Source: Planctomonas sp. JC2975
GTDB lineage: Bacteria > Actinomycetota > Actinomycetes > Actinomycetales > Microbacteriaceae
NCBI RefSeq assembly: GCF_012985205.1
Contig: NZ_JABEKS010000002.1
Location: 124,001 to 188,000 of the forward strand
Direction of reading: 5' to 3'
DNA length: 64,000 nucleotides
The position numbers and the translations under genes were made by a program. Positions 9,437-17,520 of the stretch are shown here, piece by piece (the first letter of the stretch is position 1; each line of letters opens with the position of its first letter). The notes beneath the pieces were generated by a model. The model was not told the origin of the DNA, made no database searches, and saw nothing but the letters and a program-made list of their open reading frames with translations.

Positions 9437-10266
9437 CCGGCGTTGAGGTTCGGACGCGAGCACAGGCGCCCGTCGGACGGCGTCCCATCCGATCGCTCTA
9501 CGCGGGCAACGCGCGATCCGTCATGTACCGCGGGTGGCTGGCCACGAAGTCGACGAACTGGCTGGTCGTCGTCTCCGGCGTGTTCGAGCCGGTCTTCTAC
9601 CTGCTCTCGCTCGGGATCGGTCTCGGATCGTTCGTCGGCACCGTGACCGCAGCAGACGGACGCCCCATTTCCTATGCCGCCTTCATCGCTCCGGCGCTCC
9701 TCGCCACCGCCGCGATGAACGGCGCCATCTACGACTCCACCTGGAACGTGTTCTTCAAGATCCGTTTCGCGAAGCTGTACGAAGGCATGCTCGCCACATC
9801 GCTCGGCCCGCTCGATGTCGCGATCGGGGAGATCTCGCTCGCACTGCTCCGCGGGGCGGCGTACGCGGTGGCGTTCATGCTCGTGATGCAGGTCATCGGA
9901 CTGAATCTGTCGTGGTGGGCGATCCTCGCCCTGCCGGCCGTGCTGCTGGTCGCCCTCGCTTTCGCCAGCTTCGGCATGGGCATCACGAGCTACATGAAGT
10001 CCTTCCAGCAGATGGACATCATCAACTTCATCATGCTGCCCATGTTCCTGCTGTCGGCGACGTTCTATCCGCTGTCGGTGTATCCACCGGGCATCCAGGT
10101 CGTGATCCAGGCACTGCCGCTGTGGCAGAGCGTCGAGCTCGTGCGCTCGCTCACGACAGGAGCGGTGAGTGTGGGCATCCTGTGGCACGTGCTCTACCTG
10201 GCGGTGATGGCGATACTGGGCATGATCCTGACCACCAGGCGGCTGCGGGCACTGTTCCTCGATTAG
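9433..10266 (+). CDS. ABC-2 type permease, second of two
   Basis: About 277 residues. The frame is open upstream, but the GTG at 9433 that overlaps the preceding stop (GTGA) gives a protein parallel to the first permease. Shared landmarks are 'YAAFIAPALLATAAM' and 'MLPMFLLSATFYPLSVYP'. It has about six helices and an N-terminal cytoplasmic tail rich in Arg. Two dissimilar permeases plus one ATPase is the arrangement of lipo-oligosaccharide or drug exporters. It is the last gene of the operon. Confidence 0.87.
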   Translation: MTGVEVRTRAQAPVGRRPIRSLYAGNARSVMYRGWLATKSTNWLVVVSGVFEPVFYLLSLGIGLGSFVGTVTAADGRPISYAAFIAPALLATAAMNGAIYDSTWNVFFKIRFAKLYEGMLATSLGPLDVAIGEISLALLRGAAYAVAFMLVMQVIGLNLSWWAILALPAVLLVALAFASFGMGITSYMKSFQQMDIINFIMLPMFLLSATFYPLSVYPPGIQVVIQALPLWQSVELVRSLTTGAVSVGILWHVLYLAVMAILGMILTTRRLRALFLD

Positions 10267-10318
10267 CAACCCGGCACAGGAAAGCGACAGGGTGTCGCGA
10301 ATGCGTTCAGAACGCCGC

Positions 10319-10324
10319 TAGGCT
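10319..10324 (+). promoter_or_regulatory. -10 box TAGGCT, leaderless start
   Basis: TAGGCT is followed by 6 nt and the ATG at 10331, leaving no room for a ribosome binding site in the transcript. Confidence 0.6.
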
Positions 10325-10330
10325 GGCCAC

Positions 10331-10816
10331 ATGAACGTGGCGAGCGTGATCTTCGACATCCTGCACGTGGTGGCAGCGGTGTTCATCGTCGGGCCGATGG
10401 CCATCCTGCCCATGACAGCGATGAGGGCCATTCGAGCGGGGCACGCCGGTCAGGTGCGCAGCCTGGCGAGGTCGACCAACGTCTTCAGCCTGCTGTCGTT
10501 GCTCACCGTGATCCTCGGATTCGGGGCGATGGGGCTCTCGGATCCGAAGTACCACACGACCATCGCGTCGACGTGGATCTGGCTGTCCATCGTCTTCTAC
10601 GTCGTTGCGCTCGGCCTGACGCTCTTCGTCGTCGTTCCTGCCATGCGCCGCGCGGCCGACAACCTGGAGGGCGAAGAGATCGTCGAGGCGGAGGACCCGG
10701 CGGCCAAGGGCGCTTCGAGCGCCCAGACCGGCGGTTACGGCGCCATCGCGGGTACCAGCGGAATCGCCAGCCTGCTGCTCGTCGCCATCGTCGTTCTCAT
10801 GGTCTGGAAGCCCTAG
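10331..10816 (+). CDS. DUF2269-like integral membrane protein
   Basis: A 161-residue protein with four predicted helices: 'IFDILHVVAAVFIVGPMAI', 'FSLLSLLTVILGFGAMGL', 'WIWLSIVFYVVALGLTLFVV' and a C-terminal 'GIASLLLVAIVVLMVW'. Between helices 3 and 4 is an acidic linker (EGEEIVEAEDPAAKG). Small four-helix proteins of this kind are common in actinobacteria and have no known function. It stands alone, with a leaderless promoter before it and a strong terminator 15 bp after its stop. Confidence 0.75.
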   Translation: MNVASVIFDILHVVAAVFIVGPMAILPMTAMRAIRAGHAGQVRSLARSTNVFSLLSLLTVILGFGAMGLSDPKYHTTIASTWIWLSIVFYVVALGLTLFVVVPAMRRAADNLEGEEIVEAEDPAAKGASSAQTGGYGAIAGTSGIASLLLVAIVVLMVWKP

Positions 10817-10831
10817 CTCCGCTCGAGCTGA

Positions 10832-10864
10832 CGAAGGGGCGTCCGGTTGCCGGACGCCCCTTCG
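10832..10864 (+). terminator. Very strong hairpin terminator
   Basis: A perfect 15-bp stem (10832-10846 with 10850-10864) closes a 3-nt TTG loop. It lies 15 bp after the stop at 10816. There is no U-run, which is common for actinobacterial terminators. It could act on both strands, but ribH ends about 170 bp away. Confidence 0.85.
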
Positions 10865-10900
10865 TGGCGCAATGCCCTCTCATGGCGCAATGCCCTTTCG
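10865..10900 (+). repeat. Two tandem 18-bp repeats after the terminator
   Basis: TGGCGCAATGCCCT + NTCR occurs twice in direct succession (10865-10882, 10883-10900), starting at the last base of the hairpin. The rest of 10901-11037 shows no gene or clear signal. Confidence 0.6.
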
Positions 10901-11037
10901 TGGCTCTCCGCCCCCTCTGGGCTCCGCCCCGACCGTTTTCAGGAGCACGGGTCACCCGAGGCGATGTGCGAGCCCAAATGGCCGATTCGTCCTGAGAACG
11001 GTCGGTAGGTCGGGGATCCGCACGAGGCGGGCACCGA

Positions 11038-11511
11038 TCAGTCGCGCAGCTCGCGCAAAACGATCGCCGTGCGCAGTGCCGCGTGCGCAGCCTCGGCGCC
11101 CTTGTCCTCTTTCGAGCCTGGCAGGCCGGCCCTGTCGATGCCCTGTTGCTCGTCATCGAGGGTGAGCACGCCGAATCCGACCGGCTTGCCGGTGTCCAGT
11201 GCGACGCGCGTGAGGCCGTCGGTGGCGGCCGATGACACGTACTCGAAGTGCGGAGTCCCGCCGCGGATGATCACCCCGAGTGCCACGACCGCGTCGGCAC
11301 CGGCATCCAGCGCGGCCTTGCTCACAACGGGCAACTCGAAGCTTCCGGGCACCCGCACGAGCGACCACGTCGCCCCGGATGCCGTCAGCTCACGCTCGGC
11401 CCCCGCGATGAGCCCGTCGGTGATGGTGTCATGCCAGGTCCCGGCGACCACCATCACCCTCAGTCCGTCGGCGTTCAGAGTGTCGTGTTCGGGTGCGCCG
11501 GCTCCGCTCAT
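11038..11511 (-). CDS. ribH: 6,7-dimethyl-8-ribityllumazine synthase
   Basis: A 157-residue lumazine synthase, which condenses the pyrimidine intermediate with dihydroxybutanone phosphate, the penultimate step of riboflavin synthesis. Recognised from the early 'WHDTITDGLIAGA', the substrate-binding 'VPGSFELP', and 'ALGVIIRGGTPHFEYVSSA', which carries the catalytic His region. The length is normal for the family. It is the last gene of the operon and its ATG overlaps the ribBA stop by 4 nt (ATGA). Confidence 0.95.
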   Translation of the reverse strand: MSGAGAPEHDTLNADGLRVMVVAGTWHDTITDGLIAGAERELTASGATWSLVRVPGSFELPVVSKAALDAGADAVVALGVIIRGGTPHFEYVSSAATDGLTRVALDTGKPVGFGVLTLDDEQQGIDRAGLPGSKEDKGAEAAHAALRTAIVLRELRD

Positions 11512-12911
11512 CGGGTCGCGCCTTTCTGGTCGGGGGTGTGCAGGGAGGAATCGGGACGCGATGCACCGCGGTCTCCATGCGGCGCGGCGACGTGGTGCGC
11601 CAGCAGCTCGTCGTCGGAGGTCGCCGCTGCGTTCTGCTCGAACGCGTCGTCGAACTCCGGCAGTTCGGAGTCCGCGACGGGCAGCAGGTGCCCGAGCCGG
11701 TCACGCTTCGTGGCCAGGTACTGCTCGTTGAGCGCGCCGAGGCCGACGATGAGCGGAACGCGCTCCTCGACGGTGACGCCGTGCTCGGTGAGCTGGTTCA
11801 CCTTGTCCGGGTTGTTGGTGAGCAGGCGTACCGAGGTGATGCCGAGATCGGCGAGGATCGCGGATGCCGCACCGTAGTCGCGTGCGTCGATCGGCAGTCC
11901 GAGCGCGAGGTTCGCGTCGAGTGTGTCGAGTCCGTCTTCCTGCAGCCGGTACGCGCGCAGTTTGTTGATCAGGCCGATGCCCCGGCCCTCGTGGCCGCGC
12001 AGGTAGATCACGACCCCGCCGTCACGCTGGATCGTGTCGAGCGCGGCGTCCAGCTGGGGTCCGCACTCGCACTTCAGGGATCCGAACGCCTCGCCCGTCA
12101 GGCACTCCGAGTGCACGCGCACCAGGGATCCGGCCGCCGCGGGGTCTCCTGCGATGATCGCCACGTGGTCGGCTCCGGTCATGCGGTCGCGGTAGGCGCG
12201 CATCCGGAACGGACCGTGCGTGGTGGGCACCATGGTCTCCACCTCGAAGATCACGCGAGAGGATTCGGGGACCGGGACCACGGCATCCGGGTGTCCGTCG
12301 GCGTGGAACTCGTTCAGATAGTCGATCAGTGACTCGATGGTGATCACCGGAACGCCCTCGCGGTCGCCGAACTCGATCAGCTCCGGCAGCCGCATCATCT
12401 CGCCGTCGTCGGCGACGACCTCGCCGATCGCGCCCACCGGCTTCATGCCGGCGAGCTTCAGCAGGTCGACGGTGGCCTCGGTGTGTCCGTCGCGCTCGCG
12501 CACGCCGCCGTCGACGGCCCGCAGCGGCACGATGTGGCCTGGCCGGTGGAGACTCCTGGCGGTCGATGACGGGTCGGCGAGCACGCGCAGGGTGTGGGCG
12601 CGATCCGCGGCGCTGATGCCGGTGGAGAGCCGGTCGGCGGCATCGACGGTGATCGTGTAGTTGGTTCCGCGGTCGTCCTCGTTGTCCACCACCATGACCG
12701 GCAGCTCGAGCTTGTCGGCGAGCTCATTGGTCAGCGGCGCGCAGATGAAGCCCGACGAGTGACGCACCAGCCAGGCCACCCACTCCTGCGATGCCGACTC
12801 GGCGGCCAGCACGATGTCGCCCTCGTTCTCACGGCTCTCGTTGTCGGCCACGAGCACCGGGCGTCCGGCGCGCAGGGACTCGAGCGCCTCGGGGATGGTT
12901 GCCAGCGTCAT
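11508..12911 (-). CDS. ribBA: Bifunctional dihydroxybutanone-phosphate synthase / GTP cyclohydrolase II
   Basis: A 467-residue fusion. The N-terminal half (residues about 1-205) is DHBP synthase, with 'DNESRENEGDIV' and 'RPGHIVPLRA'. The C-terminal half is GTP cyclohydrolase II, with the zinc cysteines in 'SECLTGEAFGSLKCECGPQ' and the catalytic 'RGHEGRGIGLINK'. About 45 residues after the core are acidic and low in complexity. It supplies both branches of the pathway. Overlaps of 4 nt with ribE upstream and ribH downstream indicate translational coupling. Confidence 0.96.
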   Translation of the reverse strand: MTLATIPEALESLRAGRPVLVADNESRENEGDIVLAAESASQEWVAWLVRHSSGFICAPLTNELADKLELPVMVVDNEDDRGTNYTITVDAADRLSTGISAADRAHTLRVLADPSSTARSLHRPGHIVPLRAVDGGVRERDGHTEATVDLLKLAGMKPVGAIGEVVADDGEMMRLPELIEFGDREGVPVITIESLIDYLNEFHADGHPDAVVPVPESSRVIFEVETMVPTTHGPFRMRAYRDRMTGADHVAIIAGDPAAAGSLVRVHSECLTGEAFGSLKCECGPQLDAALDTIQRDGGVVIYLRGHEGRGIGLINKLRAYRLQEDGLDTLDANLALGLPIDARDYGAASAILADLGITSVRLLTNNPDKVNQLTEHGVTVEERVPLIVGLGALNEQYLATKRDRLGHLLPVADSELPEFDDAFEQNAAATSDDELLAHHVAAPHGDRGASRPDSSLHTPDQKGATR

Positions 12912-13624
12912 GCGTTGCTCCTCACATCGGAGTCGGTGTTCCTTGTGCCGGCCGGGCCGGCGGATGCCCCACTCGGGGCACGGAAATCGGAGTGACGCGG
13001 TTCATCGGATGACTCGCCGACGGCGAGCATCCGCTGCACGTGCCGCGCCAGGATGTCCGTCTCCACGTTGACCCGATCGCCCACCTCGCGCCGCCCCAGC
13101 GTCGTGGCGGTCAGGGTCTCCGGGATCAGCGACACTTCGAACCATTGCTGAACGGCGTGCGGATCGCTCACCGCTGAGACGGTCAGCGAGACACCGTCGA
13201 CCGCGATGGATCCCTTGCGCACGACGAGTGAGGCGATGTCGGGGGAGAGGCTGAAGCGCAGCACGCGCCAGGCTTCTCCGGGGGTTACGGCCAGCAGCGT
13301 GGAGATGCTGTCGACGTGGCCCTGCACGATGTGCCCGCCGAGCCGATCGCCGACGAGCGCCGCACGCTCGAGGTTCACCCGGGTGCCGATCCTGGCGTCG
13401 TCGAGCGTGCTCACGGCGAGCGTCTCCGCCATCACGTCGGCCGTGAACGTGCCAGGGCTCTGGTCGACGAGCGTCAGGCACACTCCGCTCACCGCGATCG
13501 AGTCGCCGTGATTCGCCCCCTCGAACGCGACGGATCCGCTCACGGTGAGGCGGGCGGCATCCGCCGTGCGTTCGACGGCGAGGATCTCGCCGACCTCTTC
13601 GATGATTCCAGTGAACATTGTCAT
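12908..13624 (-). CDS. ribE: Riboflavin synthase, alpha chain
   Basis: A 238-residue protein starting MTMFTGIIEEVG; the MFTGIIEE motif is the hallmark N-terminus. Two lumazine-binding halves repeat the 'GDSIAVSGVCLTL' and 'GSIAVDGVSLTV' patterns, as expected for this dismutase that makes riboflavin from two lumazines. The ATG at 13624 overlaps the ribD stop by 4 nt; the internal ATG at 13618 is an alternative. It is about 25 residues longer than average because of a Ser/Pro-rich tail. Confidence 0.95.
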   Translation of the reverse strand: MTMFTGIIEEVGEILAVERTADAARLTVSGSVAFEGANHGDSIAVSGVCLTLVDQSPGTFTADVMAETLAVSTLDDARIGTRVNLERAALVGDRLGGHIVQGHVDSISTLLAVTPGEAWRVLRFSLSPDIASLVVRKGSIAVDGVSLTVSAVSDPHAVQQWFEVSLIPETLTATTLGRREVGDRVNVETDILARHVQRMLAVGESSDEPRHSDFRAPSGASAGPAGTRNTDSDVRSNA

Positions 13625-14787
13625 GCTCCTCGGGGTGTGCTGAGCGGGGGTGCGGAACGTTTCGTGTCGCCGGGGCGAGCCGCGGTCGTGGAGTCTGAGC
13701 GGTCCGGCCCTGGCTCGGCTCCGGCCGCCTCGGCCGTGTCGGAGTCACCTGGCGCGAGGTCGAGCCGTCGCGCGGCCTCGTCGCGCGCGACGATCAGCAC
13801 GTCGTTGCCCAGCTGTGCGACGTGCGCCAGCCTGAGTGTGAGCTGGTCGGCGATGGTCCCAACGCCGATGTCGGTGAGCGCGACGCGCGGCCCTCCGAGC
13901 AGCGTCGGCGCCAGGAACACGTGGAACTCGTCGACGAGCCCGTCGCGCACGAACGCACTGGCCAGCGTCGGCCCTGCCTCGACGTAGGCGGTGCGGATGC
14001 CGCGCTCGCGCAACTCGACGAGCGCCGCGGCGAGGTCGTGCCCACCGAGGACGATGGGGGTTCTCGGATGCCGCAGCACAGCGGCATCGTTCGGCACCGG
14101 TCGGTCGCCGAGAACCACGGGGACCGGCTGTCGTGCCAGCAGCTCACCGGCGTCACCCCGCGCCGTCAGCGCCGGGTCGTCGGCGAGCACGGTGCCCGTG
14201 CCGACGATCACGGCGTCGGATGCCGCCCGCTGCTCGTGCACGTGCTGCCGAGCGGCGGCGCCGGTGATCCAACGGCTGGTGCCGTCGGCGGCGGCGGTGC
14301 GGCCGTCGAGGCTGCTCGCCCACTTGAGGGTCACGTGCGGCCGGCCAAGGCGCGCCGCGGTGAGCCAGTCCTCGATGAGACGGGTGGCGGCATCCGCCTC
14401 CACGCCGGAGATCACCTCGACGCCCGCGTTCAGCAGACGGCGGGCGCCGCCGTGCGAAGCGTGGCCAGGATCCTCGACCGCGTACACAACGCGGGAGATG
14501 TCGGCGGCGATCAGAGCCTCGCTGCACGGGCCGGTGCGGCCGGTGTGATTGCACGGCTCCAACGACACGACCGCCGTCGCGCCGGACGCCTGTTCCGGCT
14601 GGAGCTTCGAGAGTGCGTCGACCTCGGCGTGCGGTGTTCCCGCGCCCCGGTGCCATCCTTCGGCGAGCACCGAACCTTCGGGGGAGAGGATGACGCAGCC
14701 GACGCGCGGATTCACGCCCTCGGCGGGCCCGAGCGTGGCGAGCTCGAGCGCTCGGCGCATCGGCGCCTCGAACCCCGTCTCGATCAT
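13621..14787 (-). CDS. ribD: Bifunctional diaminohydroxyphosphoribosylaminopyrimidine deaminase / reductase
   Basis: About 388 residues. The N-terminal deaminase has the zinc motif 'PHAEVDAL' and 'SLEPCNHTGRTGPC'. The C-terminal reductase has 'VTLKWASSLDGRTAAADG' and 'EAGPTLASAFVRDGLVDE'. I place the start at the ATG at 14787 (MIETGFEAPMRRALELA) with GGAG about 7 nt upstream; the frame is open further but runs into the riboswitch leader. It is the first gene of ribD-ribE-ribBA-ribH. A roughly 70-residue low-complexity C-terminal tail extends beyond the reductase. Confidence 0.93.
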   Translation of the reverse strand: MIETGFEAPMRRALELATLGPAEGVNPRVGCVILSPEGSVLAEGWHRGAGTPHAEVDALSKLQPEQASGATAVVSLEPCNHTGRTGPCSEALIAADISRVVYAVEDPGHASHGGARRLLNAGVEVISGVEADAATRLIEDWLTAARLGRPHVTLKWASSLDGRTAAADGTSRWITGAAARQHVHEQRAASDAVIVGTGTVLADDPALTARGDAGELLARQPVPVVLGDRPVPNDAAVLRHPRTPIVLGGHDLAAALVELRERGIRTAYVEAGPTLASAFVRDGLVDEFHVFLAPTLLGGPRVALTDIGVGTIADQLTLRLAHVAQLGNDVLIVARDEAARRLDLAPGDSDTAEAAGAEPGPDRSDSTTAARPGDTKRSAPPLSTPRGA

Positions 14788-14890
14788 CCCGGTCTCCGTC
14801 TGTCCTGCTCGGTCCTTGACCGAGTCCCTGTCACTGCCGGTTCTGCGAACCGGTCCGGACGGACTCCGGGGAAGTCGGCCAACGCCGACG

Positions 14891-14914
14891 GCACGGATGC
14901 TGACACATCCGTGC
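14891..14914 (-). promoter_or_regulatory. Hairpin just after the FMN aptamer (possible expression platform)
   Basis: A perfect 9-bp stem, GCACGGATG/CATCCGTGC, with a 6-nt loop begins 2 nt after the aptamer ends. It is about 100 nt before the ribD start. Two further 7-bp hairpins follow in the leader: CCGGTTC/GAACCGG, and CTCGGTC/GACCGAG at 14808-14824, the latter some 20 nt before the ATG. Which of them switches is not readable. Confidence 0.45.
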
Positions 14915-14916
14915 GC

Positions 14917-15113
14917 GTGCTGCCTCCCATCCGGACTCTGCCGCACCAGAAGAACTGGATGCGTCATCACCGTCGGTGCCGGAATTCCACCGGCTCAACC
15001 TCGGCTTACGACCGGCCTTCGATGCGGATCCTCGCGGACTCGCCTTTCCAGCAGGCTCTCAACCTCGGCTCGCGGACTTTCACCGCCGGTTCGGACTCTC
15101 ACCGACCCCGGAG
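14917..15113 (-). promoter_or_regulatory. FMN riboswitch (RFN element) of the rib operon
   Basis: On the minus strand the aptamer starts near 15113 with GGGTCGGTGAGAGTCCG, then ACCGGCGGTGAAAGTCCGCG. Later come GGAATTCCGGCACCGACGGT and AGAGTCCGGATGGGAGGCAG, ending near 14917. These match the conserved RFN segments in order. It should bind FMN and shut off the rib genes. A -10-like TAGGGT at 15129-15124 would start the transcript right at the aptamer. Confidence 0.93.
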
Positions 15114-15221
15114 CACTACGTACACCCTACCCAACACGCCCGACGCCCCCGTATTCCCGCGTCACGACCGCCGCGGCGGTCCGATTCCCGTCGCCGACCG
15201 CCCACAACCCTGGTCCCGGAC

Positions 15222-15441
15222 GTGCCCGTTTCACCTCCCGAACGTGCCCGTTTCGCCCCCCGAGGGTGCCCGTTTCGCCCCCCGAGGGTGCCCGTTTCGC
15301 CCCCCGAGGGTGCCCGTATCTCCTCCCGAGGGTGCCCGTTTCGCCTCCTGAGGGTGCCCGTTTCATCTCCTGAGGATGCGAGTTCCGCCTCCCGAGAGTG
15401 GCCGTATCTACTCCCGAGAGTGCGCGACTCCGTCCCGGACG
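15222..15441. repeat. Ten tandem copies of a 22-bp repeat
   Basis: Ten head-to-tail 22-bp units start at 15222, 15244, 15266 and so on. Each begins GTGCCCGTTTC or a variant and ends CCCGAGG or a variant. Units 2-4 are nearly identical and the last three are degenerate. There are no spacers. The array ends 2 bp before the stop of the ligase gene. The same unit family recurs at 44351. 15114-15221 shows only the probable rib promoter. Confidence 0.9.
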
Positions 15442-15443
15442 CC

Positions 15444-16823
15444 CTACCTCGCCGGCACGAACGGGATGATCCGCCGGAACTTCCCACCCGCTTCGCGTTG
15501 CGGCGCCTCTGCCGCACGCTCGACGACGGCATCGGCCACACCGTGCTCGGCGAGGGCGCGCACGATCGCGTCATGCACGCTGGACCACACGGAACTCTCG
15601 AACTCGGATGGTCCACCCGTGCTCAAGCGCACCCGCAGCGTATGCGGATCCGTCTGCAGCAGCTGGTATTGCTGGACGCCCGGCAGGCGGTCGAGCAGCG
15701 TGCCGAAGAGCATCGGGGACAGCTCGACGCGGCGCCCGCAGTCGTCCGTGAACGACAGCATGTCCATGGCCCTGCCCTGCACGCGCACGGCTGGGAAGAT
15801 GCTGCCGCACGGGCAGGCATCCGGCCGCATGACGATGCTGTCGCCGAGGTCGTAGCGCAGCACAGGCTGCACGCGGTTGGCCAGGTTGGTGAGCAGCGCC
15901 GTGTGCGAGAGCGTGCCGGGCGCGACCGGCCGGTGGTTGGCATCCACCGCCTCTAGCACGGCCCAGTCGGAGTTGATGTGATACCAGCCCTCCGAGCAGC
16001 CGATGCCGAGGTAGCTGCACTCGGTCGCGGCGTATGCCGCGCGCACTGTTGCACCGAACGATGTCGTGAGGCGGTCGCGAACCTCCGGTGTGAGCGTCTC
16101 GCCCCCCGGGATGACGACCGCAGGATGGATGCGCAGCCGTCCCGCCTGCCGCTCGCCTGCCAGGATCGTGAGCATGCCGAGGAAACCGCTGAGCATCGCG
16201 GGATCGAACCCGTTCAGCTGGTCCACCAGCCGATCGAGGGGCTGCGCGATCGAGAAGACCTGCATCCGCTTGCCGAGCGCAGGGTGGTCGAGCTGGAAGC
16301 GGCGGGTCCCCGCCACGGTGAAGAAGTGGCCGCCGGGCGCGGTGACCACCGCGGTGCGTGCACCCTTGGCGAGCATCCGGATGACATCCCGAGCGCTGAG
16401 CAGTCCACTCGCCCGTGATCCGAGCGCGCTCTCCATCGCCAGAGCACGCTCGTCGAACACGAAGAGTCCACGGATCCCGCTCGTGCCCGACGTCGTCGCC
16501 ACGAGATACCTGTCCAGGAACGGATGCCCCACCAGCTCCGGATCCGCCGCGAACGCCTCGACCCGCTCCCGCGTCACGTCCCGATCGGTGACCCAGTCGT
16601 CGAAGTGCGCCATGAGCTCGCTCTTGCGCGTGACCGGCAGGACGGACGTGTCGTCGACGCGATCGGGGAGCCCACGGTACAAGTCGCGGTAGTAGGGCGA
16701 GCGCTCGCGCGCGAACGCGACGAGGTCCGCAACGCGATCGCGTTGCCGGCGGCGGATGCCCTCTTGCCCTTCGCGAACCGAACGTCGTGCGTCTCTGGCG
16801 AGGTCTCGTGTGGTCGCGGTCAT
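15444..16823 (-). CDS. AMP-forming ligase, phenylacetate-CoA ligase-like
   Basis: About 459 residues. It contains the ATP-binding loop 'TTSGTSG', the adenylate motif 'AAYAATECSYLGIGC' and 'LRYDLGDS', all features of the adenylate-forming superfamily, closest in layout to phenylacetate-CoA ligase (PaaK). A Cys pair, 'PDACPCGSIFPA', is also typical of that group. The acyl substrate is not readable. The ATG at 16823 overlaps the stop of the upstream TetR gene by 4 nt, so regulator and enzyme are co-translated. Confidence 0.82.
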   Translation of the reverse strand: MTATTRDLARDARRSVREGQEGIRRRQRDRVADLVAFARERSPYYRDLYRGLPDRVDDTSVLPVTRKSELMAHFDDWVTDRDVTRERVEAFAADPELVGHPFLDRYLVATTSGTSGIRGLFVFDERALAMESALGSRASGLLSARDVIRMLAKGARTAVVTAPGGHFFTVAGTRRFQLDHPALGKRMQVFSIAQPLDRLVDQLNGFDPAMLSGFLGMLTILAGERQAGRLRIHPAVVIPGGETLTPEVRDRLTTSFGATVRAAYAATECSYLGIGCSEGWYHINSDWAVLEAVDANHRPVAPGTLSHTALLTNLANRVQPVLRYDLGDSIVMRPDACPCGSIFPAVRVQGRAMDMLSFTDDCGRRVELSPMLFGTLLDRLPGVQQYQLLQTDPHTLRVRLSTGGPSEFESSVWSSVHDAIVRALAEHGVADAVVERAAEAPQREAGGKFRRIIPFVPAR

Positions 16824-17440
16824 ACGCTCACACCCCTCGCCGCGACCTCGAGCGCCCGCTCTGCGGCATCCCACAGACCGTCCTGGGCGAGGCCGAGTCG
16901 CGCACCGGTCAGGGTGACCTGCTGGATGGATCCGATCACTGAGCCCGTGATCGCGGCCGCCGTCACGGCATCGAGGTCGTCCGGGAAGGCATCCAGCAGC
17001 CGGTCGGCGATGCGCTGCTGGAGGTCCAGCAGCAGGTAAACGGTCTTCGTCCGAAGCGCCGGCGTCGTCAGTGAAAGACGTGCCATGGCCGAGGTCTCGA
17101 TCGCCTCGCGTCTCGGTGCGCTCGCACGCACGTGTCTCGCGTACTCCCGCACGGCGCGCACCAGCGCCTCGCCCGGAGTCTCGCCTGCGTCGCTGCGGCC
17201 GATGGCATCCAGCAGGACGTCGACGTCGAGGTCGAGCTCGTTGAAGAGCACCTCGTCTTTGCTCGGGAAGTAGTTGAAGAACGTCTTCGGGTCCACGTCG
17301 GCGGCTGCGGCGATCTGCGCGACCGTCGTCTTGTCGTAGCCCTGTTCGTCGAAGAGCCTGACCGCAGCGGCGACGATGTTCGCCCGGGTCTGCTGCTTCT
17401 TGCGTTCGCGTCGCGTGGCATCCACCCGAACAATATACAC
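16820..17440 (-). CDS. TetR-family transcriptional regulator
   Basis: A 206-residue protein with an N-terminal TetR DNA-binding domain: 'ANIVAAAVRLFDEQGYDKTTVAQIAAAADVDPKTFFNYFPSKDE'-like order with the typical 'TFFNYFPSKDEVL' end. The remainder is a helical ligand-binding domain. The start is a GTG at 17440, with another GTG at 17425 possible. It is the first gene of an operon with the AMP-forming ligase and probably senses that enzyme's substrate or product and represses both genes. Direct repeats lie immediately before it. Confidence 0.87.
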   Translation of the reverse strand: MYIVRVDATRRERKKQQTRANIVAAAVRLFDEQGYDKTTVAQIAAAADVDPKTFFNYFPSKDEVLFNELDLDVDVLLDAIGRSDAGETPGEALVRAVREYARHVRASAPRREAIETSAMARLSLTTPALRTKTVYLLLDLQQRIADRLLDAFPDDLDAVTAAAITGSVIGSIQQVTLTGARLGLAQDGLWDAAERALEVAARGVSV

Positions 17441-17444
17441 ACGA

Positions 17445-17470
17445 TGGAAAAATACAGTGAGTGGAAAAAT
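17445..17470. promoter_or_regulatory. Direct repeat TGGAAAAAT x2 before the TetR gene
   Basis: TGGAAAAAT occurs at 17445-17453 and 17462-17470, a 17-nt period, in an AT-rich patch that stands out against its surroundings. It lies directly upstream of the TetR start and is a candidate operator or part of the promoter. Confidence 0.35.
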
Positions 17471-17520
17471 CTGAGTTCGCCCACTCCCGCCTCAGCGCCG
17501 GACGTGGAAGGCGGCCGCGG

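Noticed and set aside
14788-14970. Longer ribD starting inside the leader
   Set aside because: The upstream start lies within the FMN aptamer; the ATG at 14787 has a ribosome site and gives a normal N-terminus.
15222-15441. CRISPR array
   Set aside because: The 22-bp units touch each other with no spacers, and no cas gene is present.
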